In this document: positions 43,898-52,317 of the stretch, piece after piece
Numbering within the stretch: position 1 is the stretch's first letter
Layout: the number at the start of each line of letters is the position of its first letter
NCBI GenBank assembly: GCA_049322455.1
Contig: JBMOQY010000019.1
Coordinates: 1-64,000 of the forward strand
From: Lacunisphaera sp049322455
GTDB lineage: Bacteria > Verrucomicrobiota > Verrucomicrobiia > Opitutales > Opitutaceae
DNA length: 64,000 nt
Direction: 5' to 3'
The notes under the pieces: model-generated
What the model was told of the DNA's origin: nothing
The model's database searches: none
What the model saw: the letters and a program-made list of their open reading frames with translations, nothing else
Made by a program: the position numbers and the translations under genes

Positions 43898-45321
43898 GAG
43901 GCGGGAGTTGTGGACCACCGGGCAAAGGGCCAGGGATGCCTGCAACTGTTGGCGTGGTTGGGATCGGCGACCGTGATCTCGGGCCGGCCGTGCAGCAGGT
44001 GCTCGACGGCCTCGACGCCCTGCATGAAGGAGTGGTCCTGGTTGCTGACCTCGTAGATCCAAGCGCCGAACCGGCCGCGCGAATAGACGCCGTGTCCGGC
44101 GAAGAACGGCAGCAACGTGGCCAGCGCCTCGTCGCGGTGCAGGCCGGGTGTCGGATAGCCGTGGCCGGCGCGGAAACTCCAGGTCGAAATGATGTCCTCC
44201 CGGCGCGCCACGAGCTTCGTGTTGAGCGCGCCCGTGATGACCTGCCCGAGCAGACGGCCGTGATCGACGGGTTTGTCGGCGGATTCGGAAACCTCGGCCA
44301 TCAGGGACCAGTGTTGCGTGGCGTCGGGCACGTTATTGGGCGAATAGTTGCTGAAGACCGTGACGCGGTAGAACGGGCAGTTGTCCTCGGGGAAATACAT
44401 CCAGCACTTCGTGCGGAGCTCGGGCGGCGGCTGGCCGCGGAGGCCGAGACCGAAGATGTTGGAGCTGGAATGGAGCAGGCCGCGGGCGGCGAGCGGCTCG
44501 AGCCGGGACTGGTCGCTGAGGCGGATCAGCTCGCGCAGCGGCAGCGTCGAGATCAGGCGGTCGTAACCGAAGGTGCGGCCGTCGGCCAGATGCACGCGGC
44601 GGGCCGGCAGATCCACGCGCACGACCTTGGCTCCGTAAAGCTGGCGCCCGGCGGGCAGACGGCGGGCGCAGGCGCGCCAGATGGCGCCCGTGCCGCCGTG
44701 CTTGGGGAAGTTGAAGAGGTTGTTCGGACCCCACGACACGTCGTCCTTGTGGTGGGCGAGGTTGTGGAGCACGCGGCCGAGGTCGGCGACGGCAACGCGT
44801 TCACCGACCCAGCGGACGTTCAGCTTTTCGGGCGCATAGGCCCAGACCTTGAAATTGTAGGGGCGCAGAAACACCGCGGCGATGCCGGCGCCGAAAGTCG
44901 CGTCGATCCATTCGCCGAAATTTGCCGGCTGGGGAGGCGGCTGGCGCGCGACGGCCAGCAGGCCCTGGAGGCACTTGTCGAGATCCGCGGGCGGGAGACG
45001 GTGGATGTTGTTCTGGAACGGGTAGGGAACGAAGCGGTCGCGCACCCAGACCCAGGATTCACGTTGGTGACGGAGCCAGCCGTCGGCGCCGAGGAACGTC
45101 TCCATGGCGCGGTCGAAGTATTCGTAGTGCGAGAACTGCACGTGGCCGCCGATGTCCCAGGTGAAGCCCTGCGGATCAACAAACGAAGCCGCGAGACCGC
45201 CAGGATGATCCTGCGCCTCGATCAGCGCCCAGTCGGTGTTGCCCAGTTCGTGCAGGCGCCAGGCCGCGCCCAGCCCGGTCGGACCGGCACCCAGGATGAG
45301 AAGGGGATGATGATGGTTCAC
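43894..45321 (-). CDS. glf: UDP-galactopyranose mutase, eukaryotic-type
   Basis: This is a 475-residue flavoenzyme. The FAD Rossmann motif LILGAGPTGLGAAWRL is at 8-23 and IGGHVQFSHYEYFD at 57-70. FLRPYNFKVWA (Arg153), KCWMYFPEDNCPFYRVTVFS (Arg319), RGRFGAWIYEVSNQDHSFMQ (415-434) and GVEAVE follow. These blocks match, almost word for word from memory, the UGM of Aspergillus and other eukaryotes rather than the shorter bacterial Glf of about 370-390 residues. The two arginines correspond to the pair that holds the UDP-sugar diphosphate. The enzyme converts UDP-galactopyranose to UDP-galactofuranose, so the glycan probably contains galactofuranose. The start is GTG at 45321 in a GTGA overlap. 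Confidence 0.85.
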   Translation of the reverse strand: MNHHHPLLILGAGPTGLGAAWRLHELGNTDWALIEAQDHPGGLAASFVDPQGFTWDIGGHVQFSHYEYFDRAMETFLGADGWLRHQRESWVWVRDRFVPYPFQNNIHRLPPADLDKCLQGLLAVARQPPPQPANFGEWIDATFGAGIAAVFLRPYNFKVWAYAPEKLNVRWVGERVAVADLGRVLHNLAHHKDDVSWGPNNLFNFPKHGGTGAIWRACARRLPAGRQLYGAKVVRVDLPARRVHLADGRTFGYDRLISTLPLRELIRLSDQSRLEPLAARGLLHSSSNIFGLGLRGQPPPELRTKCWMYFPEDNCPFYRVTVFSNYSPNNVPDATQHWSLMAEVSESADKPVDHGRLLGQVITGALNTKLVARREDIISTWSFRAGHGYPTPGLHRDEALATLLPFFAGHGVYSRGRFGAWIYEVSNQDHSFMQGVEAVEHLLHGRPEITVADPNHANSCRHPWPFARWSTTPAS

Positions 45322-46448
45322 GGAAGCGGGGCGGCGGCGGCCGGGTGGCCCAGCACCCGCCCGACAAAGGCGGCCAGGCGGGCATGGTAACGGTCAACGG
45401 CGAATTCGCGGGCGTAGAGTTCCCGGTTGCCCGCCCGCACGGCAGGCCGGCGCGCCTGCCCCGCCGAACACTCGAGCAGCACCGGAAGCAACGCCTCGGG
45501 TGTGGCGGCGTCGAGGCAACGCAGGCCTGGACCGGCCCAGGGACGGAAGATTTCGTGGCCGTGTGTGCACGTCATCAACAGGGGTGTGCCGATGGCGAGC
45601 GTCTCCATCACGCTCAGGTCAAGATAGCTCTGCCGGTTGGCGTTGATGACGTAGTCGGCCGTCGCGATCCAGTCGTGCACGCGGCTGGTGAAACCGACGT
45701 CGATCACGCCGGGGTGGTCGGGCCGTTCGCCGGTGCCGCACAGGATCAGCCGCAGGTCGGGGCGCTGCGCGTGGGCGCGCTGGAAGGCGGCGAGCACGGC
45801 GTCGAATCCCTTGATGGGCAGCCGGCGGCCGATGTAGAGCAGATAGGTGAACTGCGGGTCCAGCGGCAGCGGCCGCACGGCGGCCGGCCGGGCTGCGCCG
45901 GATTGCAGGTAGAGAACCTCGCAATCTGGCCGCAGGATCGGTGCATAGATCGGCCGGACGCCGGCATTGGGCAGGACCACGATATCGGCGCGCTGCATCA
46001 GACGCCGCGTGCATGCCTCGGCCTCGCGGCGGCGCCGCGCCCCTTCGGGTGTGTCGGCGGGGATTTCCTCCCACGGCAGCTCCGGGCAGTGCGGCTGGTA
46101 TAGTACCGTCTGCCCCGGGCTCACGAAGGGCTCGAAGATCTGGTAAACGCCCTGATCCATGAACCAGAGGAATTTCACCCGGTCGAGTCCGGCGGCATGA
46201 AACAGCTCCTCGCGGGCGACAACCTCGGCGGTGGACATCTTCCATCGCTGGGCGCGGCCGGATATCCAGGCGGACAATTGTCTGAGCCGGCGCGCCACCC
46301 GTGCTCCGGTGACGACGGACACCGGCGAGACCGCCAGTCCCTCGAACGTGAACGGCCGCAGCAACTGACTGATAAAGCCCTCGGGACCTCCGGCCGTGGT
46401 CTGCCCCGGAAAAGGGAAGACCACGAGGATGCGGTGTTCGAGCGGCAT
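45318..46448 (-). CDS. Glycosyltransferase family 4
   Basis: This 376-residue GT-B enzyme has LVVFPFPGQTTAGGPEGFIS with a GGP acceptor loop, VLYQPHCPELPWEEIPADTP, LLYIGRRLPIKGFDAVLAAF at the donor-domain start, and SYLDLSVMETLAIGTPLLMT in place of the usual E-x7-E (single Glu). The ATG at 46448 lies 10 bases after the ATPase stop. The N-terminal open frame further upstream is not family-like. Confidence 0.78.
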   Translation of the reverse strand: MPLEHRILVVFPFPGQTTAGGPEGFISQLLRPFTFEGLAVSPVSVVTGARVARRLRQLSAWISGRAQRWKMSTAEVVAREELFHAAGLDRVKFLWFMDQGVYQIFEPFVSPGQTVLYQPHCPELPWEEIPADTPEGARRRREAEACTRRLMQRADIVVLPNAGVRPIYAPILRPDCEVLYLQSGAARPAAVRPLPLDPQFTYLLYIGRRLPIKGFDAVLAAFQRAHAQRPDLRLILCGTGERPDHPGVIDVGFTSRVHDWIATADYVINANRQSYLDLSVMETLAIGTPLLMTCTHGHEIFRPWAGPGLRCLDAATPEALLPVLLECSAGQARRPAVRAGNRELYAREFAVDRYHARLAAFVGRVLGHPAAAAPLP

Positions 46449-46458
46449 GCGATTGACC

Positions 46459-47697
46459 TCAGTCCCGGTCCGGTTGGCGGGAGATGACCAGTGGAAGCGT
46501 GACGAGACCCAGTTCATCGCGGGAACCGCGCTGCTGCTCGTCTTCCAGGATGCTGAAATGATAACAGGCCGGATTCCAGGCGTAGCGTTCCGGATGTCCG
46601 TCGCAGAAGCCGAGTCCGATCTGGAACATGCCGGGCGCGAGCTGGGCCACCGGCAGCCGGCAGGTGAAGGTCAGCCGGCCGGCCGCTGTGCGGGTAAATG
46701 CGCTGGGCCCGGGTTCGTGCGCCGTGCATAGCCGGATGCCATCGGCAAAGAGAGCGACCGTGGCACGCAGGCGGGCGATCTCGCGGGTGAACACGGCCTC
46801 GACGACCAGCTCGGCGGGATCTGTCCGGGTGCATTGGCCGGAACCGACACTGGTGCCCTGCAGCCGGATGCCGGTCAGTCTGACCGCACCGGCCAGCGGG
46901 CCGGTAAGCGTCTGCGCCGCCGTGTCAGGGCTTTGTTCGGATTGGTAGCGGGCGAGGGTGGCCTGCACCGGACCGGCGCATTCGAGGCGGCCTGACCGGA
47001 GCAGGATAGCGCGGTTGCACAGCGCCCTCACCTGACCGAGGTTGTGGCTCACAAAGAAGACCGTGCGGCCCTGGGTCGTCACATCCTTCATCTTGCCCAG
47101 ACACTTTTTCTGGAAGGCGGCGTCACCGACGGCCAGCACCTCGTCCACGATGAGGATCTCGGGTTCCAGGTGGGCGGCGACGGCGAAGGCGAGGCGCACA
47201 TACATGCCGCTGGAGTAGTGCTTCACGGGCGTGTCGAGGAAGCGCTCGACCTCGGCGAAGGCCACGATCTCGTCAAACTTCCGGGTGATTTCGGCGCGCG
47301 ACATGCCGAGGATCGCGCCGTTGAGGAAGATGTTCTCCCGGCCGGTGAGCTCGGGGTGGAAGCCGGTGCCCACCTCGAGAAGACTGGCGACCCTTCCGCG
47401 GATCGTCGCCCGGCCGGTGGTGGGCTCGGTGATGCGGGAAAGGATTTTCAGGAGCGTGGACTTGCCGGCGCCGTTGCGCCCGATGATGCCGACCACGTCA
47501 CCCTCGTTGACCTCGAACGAGACGTCGCGCAGCGCCCAGAATTCCTCCACCGCCGGCAGGTCGCCCGGATTGCGCCAGCGCCGCAGCAGGCCGCGCGCGC
47601 CGTGCGCGAGACGGTCGCGCAGCGTGTCGTGCCTCATCTGATGACCGATGAAGTAGCGCTTGCCCAGGCCTTCGACGCGGATGACGGGCTGGCTCAT
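46459..47697 (-). CDS. Polysaccharide ABC exporter ATPase (Wzt-like, with C-terminal domain)
   Basis: This is a 412-residue protein. The nucleotide-binding domain has Walker A GRNGAGKST at 73-81, signature YSSGMYVRLA at 161-170, Walker B ILIVDEVLAVGD at 181-192 and an H-loop VFFVSHN near 215. An extension of about 165 residues follows (from about 245), the Wzt C-terminal type that recognises the terminal modification of a finished glycan. It is immediately upstream of nothing else but directly follows its permease (1-base gap). Together they flip a completed polymer across the inner membrane. Confidence 0.9.
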   Translation of the reverse strand: MSQPVIRVEGLGKRYFIGHQMRHDTLRDRLAHGARGLLRRWRNPGDLPAVEEFWALRDVSFEVNEGDVVGIIGRNGAGKSTLLKILSRITEPTTGRATIRGRVASLLEVGTGFHPELTGRENIFLNGAILGMSRAEITRKFDEIVAFAEVERFLDTPVKHYSSGMYVRLAFAVAAHLEPEILIVDEVLAVGDAAFQKKCLGKMKDVTTQGRTVFFVSHNLGQVRALCNRAILLRSGRLECAGPVQATLARYQSEQSPDTAAQTLTGPLAGAVRLTGIRLQGTSVGSGQCTRTDPAELVVEAVFTREIARLRATVALFADGIRLCTAHEPGPSAFTRTAAGRLTFTCRLPVAQLAPGMFQIGLGFCDGHPERYAWNPACYHFSILEDEQQRGSRDELGLVTLPLVISRQPDRD

Positions 47698-47698
47698 G

Positions 47699-48532
47699 TC
47701 AGATGATGTCGGCGAAGCTGCGCTCGGTGCGCCGGAAATACCACAGGCCGCTCCCGAGGAGCAGCGCGCCGATGACCAGGGACACGGCGAAACTCGGCCA
47801 GTAGAACGGGCCGCTGCCGTCGAGCAGGCACCAGCGGAAGCCCTCGATCATGCCCGTGAGCGGGTTCAGCGCGAGCAGGTCGCGCCAGTTGGGCAGGATG
47901 TCGGTGCGGAAACCGATCGGCGAAAGGAACACGCCCACCTGCAGCAGGAAGGGCACGATGAAGCGAAAATCGCGGTATTTGACGGTGAGCGCGGTCAGCC
48001 ACAGGCCGGCGCCGAGCGAGATGAGAACGGTGCCAAGCAGGAAGACCGGCAGCAGCAGCCACGACCAGCCCGGCGGGTGTCCGTAAACGAGGCTGGCCAC
48101 GACATAGATGACGAACACGATCAGGAAATCGAGCAGGGCCACGGCCAGAGCGGAGACCGGCACGATGAGGCGCGGGAAATAGACCTTGGAGACAAGATGG
48201 GTGTTGGCCACGAGGCTGCCGCTGGCGCCGGAGAGGCCGTTGGCGAAGAGCTGCCACGGGAGGACCCCGGCCATCACCATGAGCGGGTAGGCGGGGTCGC
48301 CCCTGCCCATGCCGGCGAGCACGCCGAAGATGAAGCTGAAGATGCCGGTGGTGACGAGCGGCTGGAGCACGGCCCAGGCGACGCCGAGCACGGTCTGCTT
48401 GTAGCGCACCTTGATGTCGCGCCAGGCGAGGAACCCGAGGAGCTCGCGGTAACGCCAGAGGTCGGCCCAGTAGTGGCGGCTGGCGCGGCCGGCTTCGAGC
48501 ACGAGTTCCGGGGAGGCGGCGGAGCTGGACAT
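47699..48532 (-). CDS. Polysaccharide ABC exporter permease (Wzm-like, ABC-2)
   Basis: This 277-residue protein has six membrane helices. RYRELLGFLAWRDIKVRYKQ at 27-46 is the typical amphipathic N-terminal helix, followed by TVLGVAWAVLQPLVTTGIFS. ALTVKYRDFRFIVPFLLQVG and FLSPIGFRTDILPNWRDLLA are conserved loops of ABC-2 polysaccharide exporters. The ATG at 48532 was chosen since it leads directly into that helix. It is transcribed just before its ATPase. Confidence 0.9.
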   Translation of the reverse strand: MSSSAASPELVLEAGRASRHYWADLWRYRELLGFLAWRDIKVRYKQTVLGVAWAVLQPLVTTGIFSFIFGVLAGMGRGDPAYPLMVMAGVLPWQLFANGLSGASGSLVANTHLVSKVYFPRLIVPVSALAVALLDFLIVFVIYVVASLVYGHPPGWSWLLLPVFLLGTVLISLGAGLWLTALTVKYRDFRFIVPFLLQVGVFLSPIGFRTDILPNWRDLLALNPLTGMIEGFRWCLLDGSGPFYWPSFAVSLVIGALLLGSGLWYFRRTERSFADII

Positions 48533-48536
48533 GGTT

Positions 48537-49616
48537 TCAGGCGAGGGCGGCGGCGAGCCGGCGCTGGAAGGCGGGGAAAGCAAAGGCGGCGGCGTGCCGC
48601 CGCACAACCTCCGAATCGCGTGGATGCCGCACGAGTTCACTGATGGCGGCGGCAAGGTCCGGGACGTTGCCGTAATCCACCAGCGTGCCGACGGAATCGT
48701 TGATCACCTCCGGTGCCCCGCCGGCGCGGGCGCCGAGGCAGGGCTTGCCGTAGATCATGGCTTCGAGATAGACCAGTCCGAAACCCTCCTTGCGGCTGGG
48801 GAGGGCGAAGAAATCGCACGCCGCGTATTCCGAGCGCAAATCCTCGTCGCTGAGCGGGCCGAGGAAGTCCACCGAACCGGCCACGCCGAGCTGCGCTGCC
48901 AAGGCGGTGAGCCGCGGCATGTCGTCCCCTGTGCCCACGATGCGGAGGCGCGCCGCCGGGAAATCGCGTCGCACGAACGGCATCGCCTCGATGAGCGTGT
49001 CGAAGCCTTTGTAGGTGTCCGTGGCCGTCAGCCGTCCCACGGCAAGGATGCGCGGCAGGGCGAAGGGTGTCCGGGGGACCTGGTCGTTCAGGGCGGGGTC
49101 GAAGTGCGGGTCCAGGGTGTTGGGCACGACCAGCAGCCGGTCGGCGGGGAGGTCCGGGCAGAAGCGGAGCATCTGGCGCCGGGTGTATTCGCTGACGCAA
49201 AGGATGCGGTGTGCGCCGCACAAGGCGCTGCGCTCCAGCCGGGTGTAGGGCCGCCATACCTCGATGCCGTGGGCCACCAGGTAATAGCGGAGCGGCGGGC
49301 GGACACACCGGGCCAGCCAGGCGATGGGCAACTGGTGCAGATGGGCGCAGACCAGCCGGTCGGCCCGCCGTGCCAGCCGCAGGGCGTGCCGCACGAAGAC
49401 GAGCTTGCGGCGGTCGCAGCCGAGATGCTCGCCCAGCCGGCCGTTGGCGTAGCGGGCGAGCCGGGGCTCGTGTCCGGGTCGGTCGTTGAGCACGAGCGAG
49501 TCCACGCGGTCGCCGGGACCCGAGAGTTCGCACAGCGCTTTCAGGTAGAGCCGCATGATGCGCGCGATGCCGCCCTCGTGCAGGAACAGCTCGGGACTGA
49601 GCAGCAACGTGTTCAT
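48537..49616 (-). CDS. Glycosyltransferase family 4
   Basis: This 359-residue GT-B enzyme begins MNTLLLSPELFLHEGGIARI. It has YLVAHGIEVWRPYTRLERSA and VVPNTLDPHFDP in the linker. ILAVGRLTATDTYKGFDTLI and PSRKEGFGLVYLEAMIYGKP carry the donor-site E-x7-E. The ATG at 49616 overlaps the AsnB stop (ATGA). It is the first dedicated glycosyltransferase of the operon. Confidence 0.88.
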   Translation of the reverse strand: MNTLLLSPELFLHEGGIARIMRLYLKALCELSGPGDRVDSLVLNDRPGHEPRLARYANGRLGEHLGCDRRKLVFVRHALRLARRADRLVCAHLHQLPIAWLARCVRPPLRYYLVAHGIEVWRPYTRLERSALCGAHRILCVSEYTRRQMLRFCPDLPADRLLVVPNTLDPHFDPALNDQVPRTPFALPRILAVGRLTATDTYKGFDTLIEAMPFVRRDFPAARLRIVGTGDDMPRLTALAAQLGVAGSVDFLGPLSDEDLRSEYAACDFFALPSRKEGFGLVYLEAMIYGKPCLGARAGGAPEVINDSVGTLVDYGNVPDLAAAISELVRHPRDSEVVRRHAAAFAFPAFQRRLAAALA

Positions 49617-51511
49617 GCGGCCGCCCTCCGGTTGGCGAAGGCGATCAGCATCGCCAGGGTCCAGACACGCGACCAGGCGCGGGTATCGCGGCCGGCGAGG
49701 TAGTTTTCCCAGAGCCGGGTCGCCTCGCCGGCTTCGAGCCACGGACAGGCGGCGAGCGAGGCGGCGGAGAAGGTCTCGTCGAGGAAGGGCTTCAACTCGG
49801 CGCGCATCCAATGGGCGAAGGGCAGGGTGAAGCCCTGCTTCGGGCGATGACGGATGGCGGCGGGCACGAAGTCGGCCGTGGCATCGGCCAGGGCGCGCTT
49901 GGGCGTGCGGGGATCGTGCTTGAACCACGCCGGCTGCGGCCACAGCCACTCGAAGAGCACGCGGTCCACGAACGGCACGCGCAGCTCCAGCGCGTGGGCC
50001 ATGCTGAACACGTCGCTGTCGCGCAGCAGGGTGTCGGTCATGTAGGTGCGCAGTTCCCATGCGCTGATGATCTGGAACGGATCCGCGCCGATCAGCTCAA
50101 ACGCGAAGTCCTCCAGCATGGGATGGTTCGGCCCGAGCCGGGCCGCCAGCCGGCGGGCTTCCGGCGCGAGCAGGGCGAGGCGCTGGGTCTCGGGCAGCAC
50201 GCGTCGCTGGAGCGAGGCCAGCTCGTGCAGGTCGCGGGCGTGGCCGAGAAAGTCGGCGAGCTTGCGGGCCCGCGTCGAGGGCTGACGGCGCAGCCACTGC
50301 TGCAACCGCTCGCGCAGCCCCGCGGGCAACCGTCGCCAGCAGGGCAGCAGACTTCGCAGCCGGGGCAGCACCCGGAACGACGGATAGCCGCCGAAGAGCT
50401 CGTCGCCGCCAAGGCCGGACAAGGCGACCGTGACACCACCGGCGCGGGCGAGACGGCTGGCGTAGTAGGTGTTGATGCCGTCGCCGGTCGGCTGGTCGAG
50501 CGCGGCAACGAAGCGGGGCAGGTCGGCGGCGACGCGCGCGCCGGTCAGCAGATCCTCGTGGTGCTCGGTGCCGAAGGCCTGTGCGGCGAGGCGTGCGCCG
50601 GCTTGCTCGGAAAAGCCGGCTTCGCCGAAGACGAGCGAAAACGTCTTCAGCTTGGCGCCGCCCAGGCGGGTCATGAGTCCGACCACCGCGGTGGAGTCCA
50701 TGCCGCCCGAGAGAAACGCGCCGACCGGCACATCGGCCAGCCGGTGTGCACGGATGGAATCCTCCAGTTGGTGTCGCAGTCCGTGCGCGAAATCTTGGTA
50801 GTTCGTGGCGGCGCGGGCGGGGTGGGCCGGGGCGGGCAGATGCCACCAGGCGCCCGTGCACAGCGAACCGCGCGCGTCGAGGGTCAGGCAGTGCCCCGGG
50901 GGGAGGTTGGCCACGCCACGGTAGATGGTGCGCGGGGCCGGCACGCTGAACCAGGCGAGGTATTCGCCGACCGAGGCTGGATCAATCTCGCGCGGCACGG
51001 CGCCGCTGGCGAGCAGGGCGTTCAGCTCGGAGGCGAAGGCCAGCCCGCCGCCGGGCAGGCGCGCGTAATAGAGCGGCTTGATGCCGAACGGGTCGCGCGC
51101 GGCGAAAAGCATGCGCTCGCGGGCATCCCACACGGCGAAGGCGAACATCCCGCGCAGACGCGCCAGGCACTCCGCCCCGTGCCGGGCGTAGGCCGCGAGC
51201 AGCACCTCGGTGTCGCAATGCGTGCGGAAAACGCATCCGCCGGATTCAAGGCCGGCCCGCAGTTCGCGGTGGTTGTAGATGGCGCCGTTGAAGACGACAG
51301 TGTAACGACCGTCGGGCGTCGTCATCGGCTGGCGGCCGTTGGCCGGGTCGAAGATCGCCAGCCGGCACATGCCGAGGGTGAGATCGCCATCGGCATGGAG
51401 TCCGCGATCGTCCGGACCGCGATGCGCCTGCCGCTGCACCATGCGCGTGACCGCTTCGGTGCGCTCCGTCCGACCGAGCTTCGTCGAGAAAATGCCGGCT
51501 ATGCCGCACAT
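49613..51511 (-). CDS. asnB: Asparagine synthase (glutamine-hydrolysing), AsnB-like, polysaccharide-locus type
   Basis: This is a 632-residue protein. Cys2 of MCGIAG is the glutaminase nucleophile. The glutaminase domain runs to about residue 200 (VVFNGAIYNHRELR; GMFAFAVWDARERMLFAARD). The synthetase domain carries the ATP pyrophosphatase loop FLSGGMDST at 266-274. All key blocks are present, so it should transfer ammonia from glutamine to an activated carboxylate. AsnB-like genes are frequent in bacterial polysaccharide loci, where they may amidate a sugar acid or peptide rather than make asparagine. It is the first gene of the leftward 28-gene operon. Confidence 0.88.
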   Translation of the reverse strand: MCGIAGIFSTKLGRTERTEAVTRMVQRQAHRGPDDRGLHADGDLTLGMCRLAIFDPANGRQPMTTPDGRYTVVFNGAIYNHRELRAGLESGGCVFRTHCDTEVLLAAYARHGAECLARLRGMFAFAVWDARERMLFAARDPFGIKPLYYARLPGGGLAFASELNALLASGAVPREIDPASVGEYLAWFSVPAPRTIYRGVANLPPGHCLTLDARGSLCTGAWWHLPAPAHPARAATNYQDFAHGLRHQLEDSIRAHRLADVPVGAFLSGGMDSTAVVGLMTRLGGAKLKTFSLVFGEAGFSEQAGARLAAQAFGTEHHEDLLTGARVAADLPRFVAALDQPTGDGINTYYASRLARAGGVTVALSGLGGDELFGGYPSFRVLPRLRSLLPCWRRLPAGLRERLQQWLRRQPSTRARKLADFLGHARDLHELASLQRRVLPETQRLALLAPEARRLAARLGPNHPMLEDFAFELIGADPFQIISAWELRTYMTDTLLRDSDVFSMAHALELRVPFVDRVLFEWLWPQPAWFKHDPRTPKRALADATADFVPAAIRHRPKQGFTLPFAHWMRAELKPFLDETFSAASLAACPWLEAGEATRLWENYLAGRDTRAWSRVWTLAMLIAFANRRAAA

Positions 51512-51671
51512 GGCGGGCAGGAGAGGAGACAGCTTCGCCGCGTCACTTCCGGGGGCAGGGAAGAGACCCTAGGTGTCTTTGGGGGCAATGGGCCCAAGCA
51601 GTAGCCGTTACCGGCCGGTCCTAGCCAACAGCAGGCCCCGGCCAGTAGCAATGCCGTTTTCGCGCAAAGCC
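51512..51671. other. Upstream region of the polysaccharide operon
   Basis: This 160-base region should contain the promoter of the leftward operon, because the next gene also reads leftward and ends at 51672. An imperfect palindrome around CCTAGG (AGACCCTAGGTGTCT, about 51568-51582) is the only notable symmetry. I could not place confident -35/-10 boxes. A GG-GC pair near the start has the wrong spacing for sigma-54. No terminator with a T-run was seen. Confidence 0.4.
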
Positions 51672-52211
51672 TTAGAGACAAATGGCTTTGCTCAGCTCCG
51701 TGGATTTGTCTGGGGATGTCAGCAGCGCCACCAAGTGCAGGCCGAAATCCACCGCCGTGCCCGCACCCCGGGAAGTCGTGATTTTGCCGTCGGTGACAAT
51801 TTTTTCGGCGGCGAGGATGGCTGGCAGCTCGGGTGCGACCGAGAAATGCGCGGTGTAACGCCTGCCGGCGAGCAGCCCGGCGTCGTGCAGCACGGCCGGT
51901 GCGGCGCAGATGGCGGCGAGCCAGCGGCCGGCCTTGTGTTGTTTCAGGACCAGGGTGCGCACGCGCGGGTCGGCGCGCAGGTGCTTGACGCCGGCACCGC
52001 CGGGCAGGAACAGCAGGTCGAAGTCTCGGTCCAGCACAGCGGCCAGCGTGGTGTCGGTGTGCGCCGTGATGCCGCTGCGACCCGTGACATGGATGCCGTC
52101 GCCCAAGGCGGCGGTGGTCACCTCCACGCCGGCGCGGCGCAGGAGGTCAATGGGGGCGAAAGCCTCGATTTCCTCGAAGCCGTCGGCGAGGGGGACGAGC
52201 ACGGTGGGCAT
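51672..52211 (-). CDS. DJ-1/PfpI (ThiJ-like) family protein
   Basis: This 179-residue protein has VLVPLADGFEEIEAFAPIDL with the conserved acidic residue at 13-15, LLFLPGGAGVKHLRADPRV, and the nucleophile elbow AAICAAPAVLHDAGLL with Cys102. That set matches the YajL/DJ-1 branch, linked to chaperone or glyoxalase-type protection and often misnamed ThiJ. The frame extends upstream to 52337 without family resemblance; the ATG at 52211 opens the first beta strand. It stands alone between the operon and a divergent SDR gene. Confidence 0.87.
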   Translation of the reverse strand: MPTVLVPLADGFEEIEAFAPIDLLRRAGVEVTTAALGDGIHVTGRSGITAHTDTTLAAVLDRDFDLLFLPGGAGVKHLRADPRVRTLVLKQHKAGRWLAAICAAPAVLHDAGLLAGRRYTAHFSVAPELPAILAAEKIVTDGKITTSRGAGTAVDFGLHLVALLTSPDKSTELSKAICL

Positions 52212-52220
52212 GGCGGACGC

Positions 52221-52311
52221 AGTATCAGGCAACAAGGGCCAGGTGGCAAGAGACGGAATCCACGCCGCCGGGCATCTCCTTCTTGTTACTTGGTCCCTGG
52301 TCCCTGATACT
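52221..52311. repeat. Long imperfect inverted repeat in a divergent intergenic region
   Basis: AGTATCAGG at 52221-52229 is the exact complement of CCTGATACT at 52303-52311. The similarity continues inward over about 30 bases: on one side AACAAGGGCCAGGTGGCAAG, on the other side, read in reverse, GACCAGGGACCAAGTAACAAG. The arms flank about 28 bases. The element occupies nearly the whole spacer between two divergent genes and covers their likely promoters. It is probably a miniature interspersed repeat. Confidence 0.6.
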
Positions 52312-52317
52312 TCCGTA

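Noticed and set aside
20504..51511. A prophage or integrative element
   Set aside because: No integrase, attachment site, tRNA border or phage structural gene was seen; base use is similar to neighbours.
51585..51640. A GG-GC pair resembling a sigma-54 promoter before asnB
   Set aside because: The doublets are seven bases apart instead of ten.
51499..51681. A 60-codon minus-strand frame with a signal-peptide-like start upstream of asnB
   Set aside because: It overlaps the asnB start, has no conserved part after the hydrophobic run, and its bases read better as the operon's 5' region.
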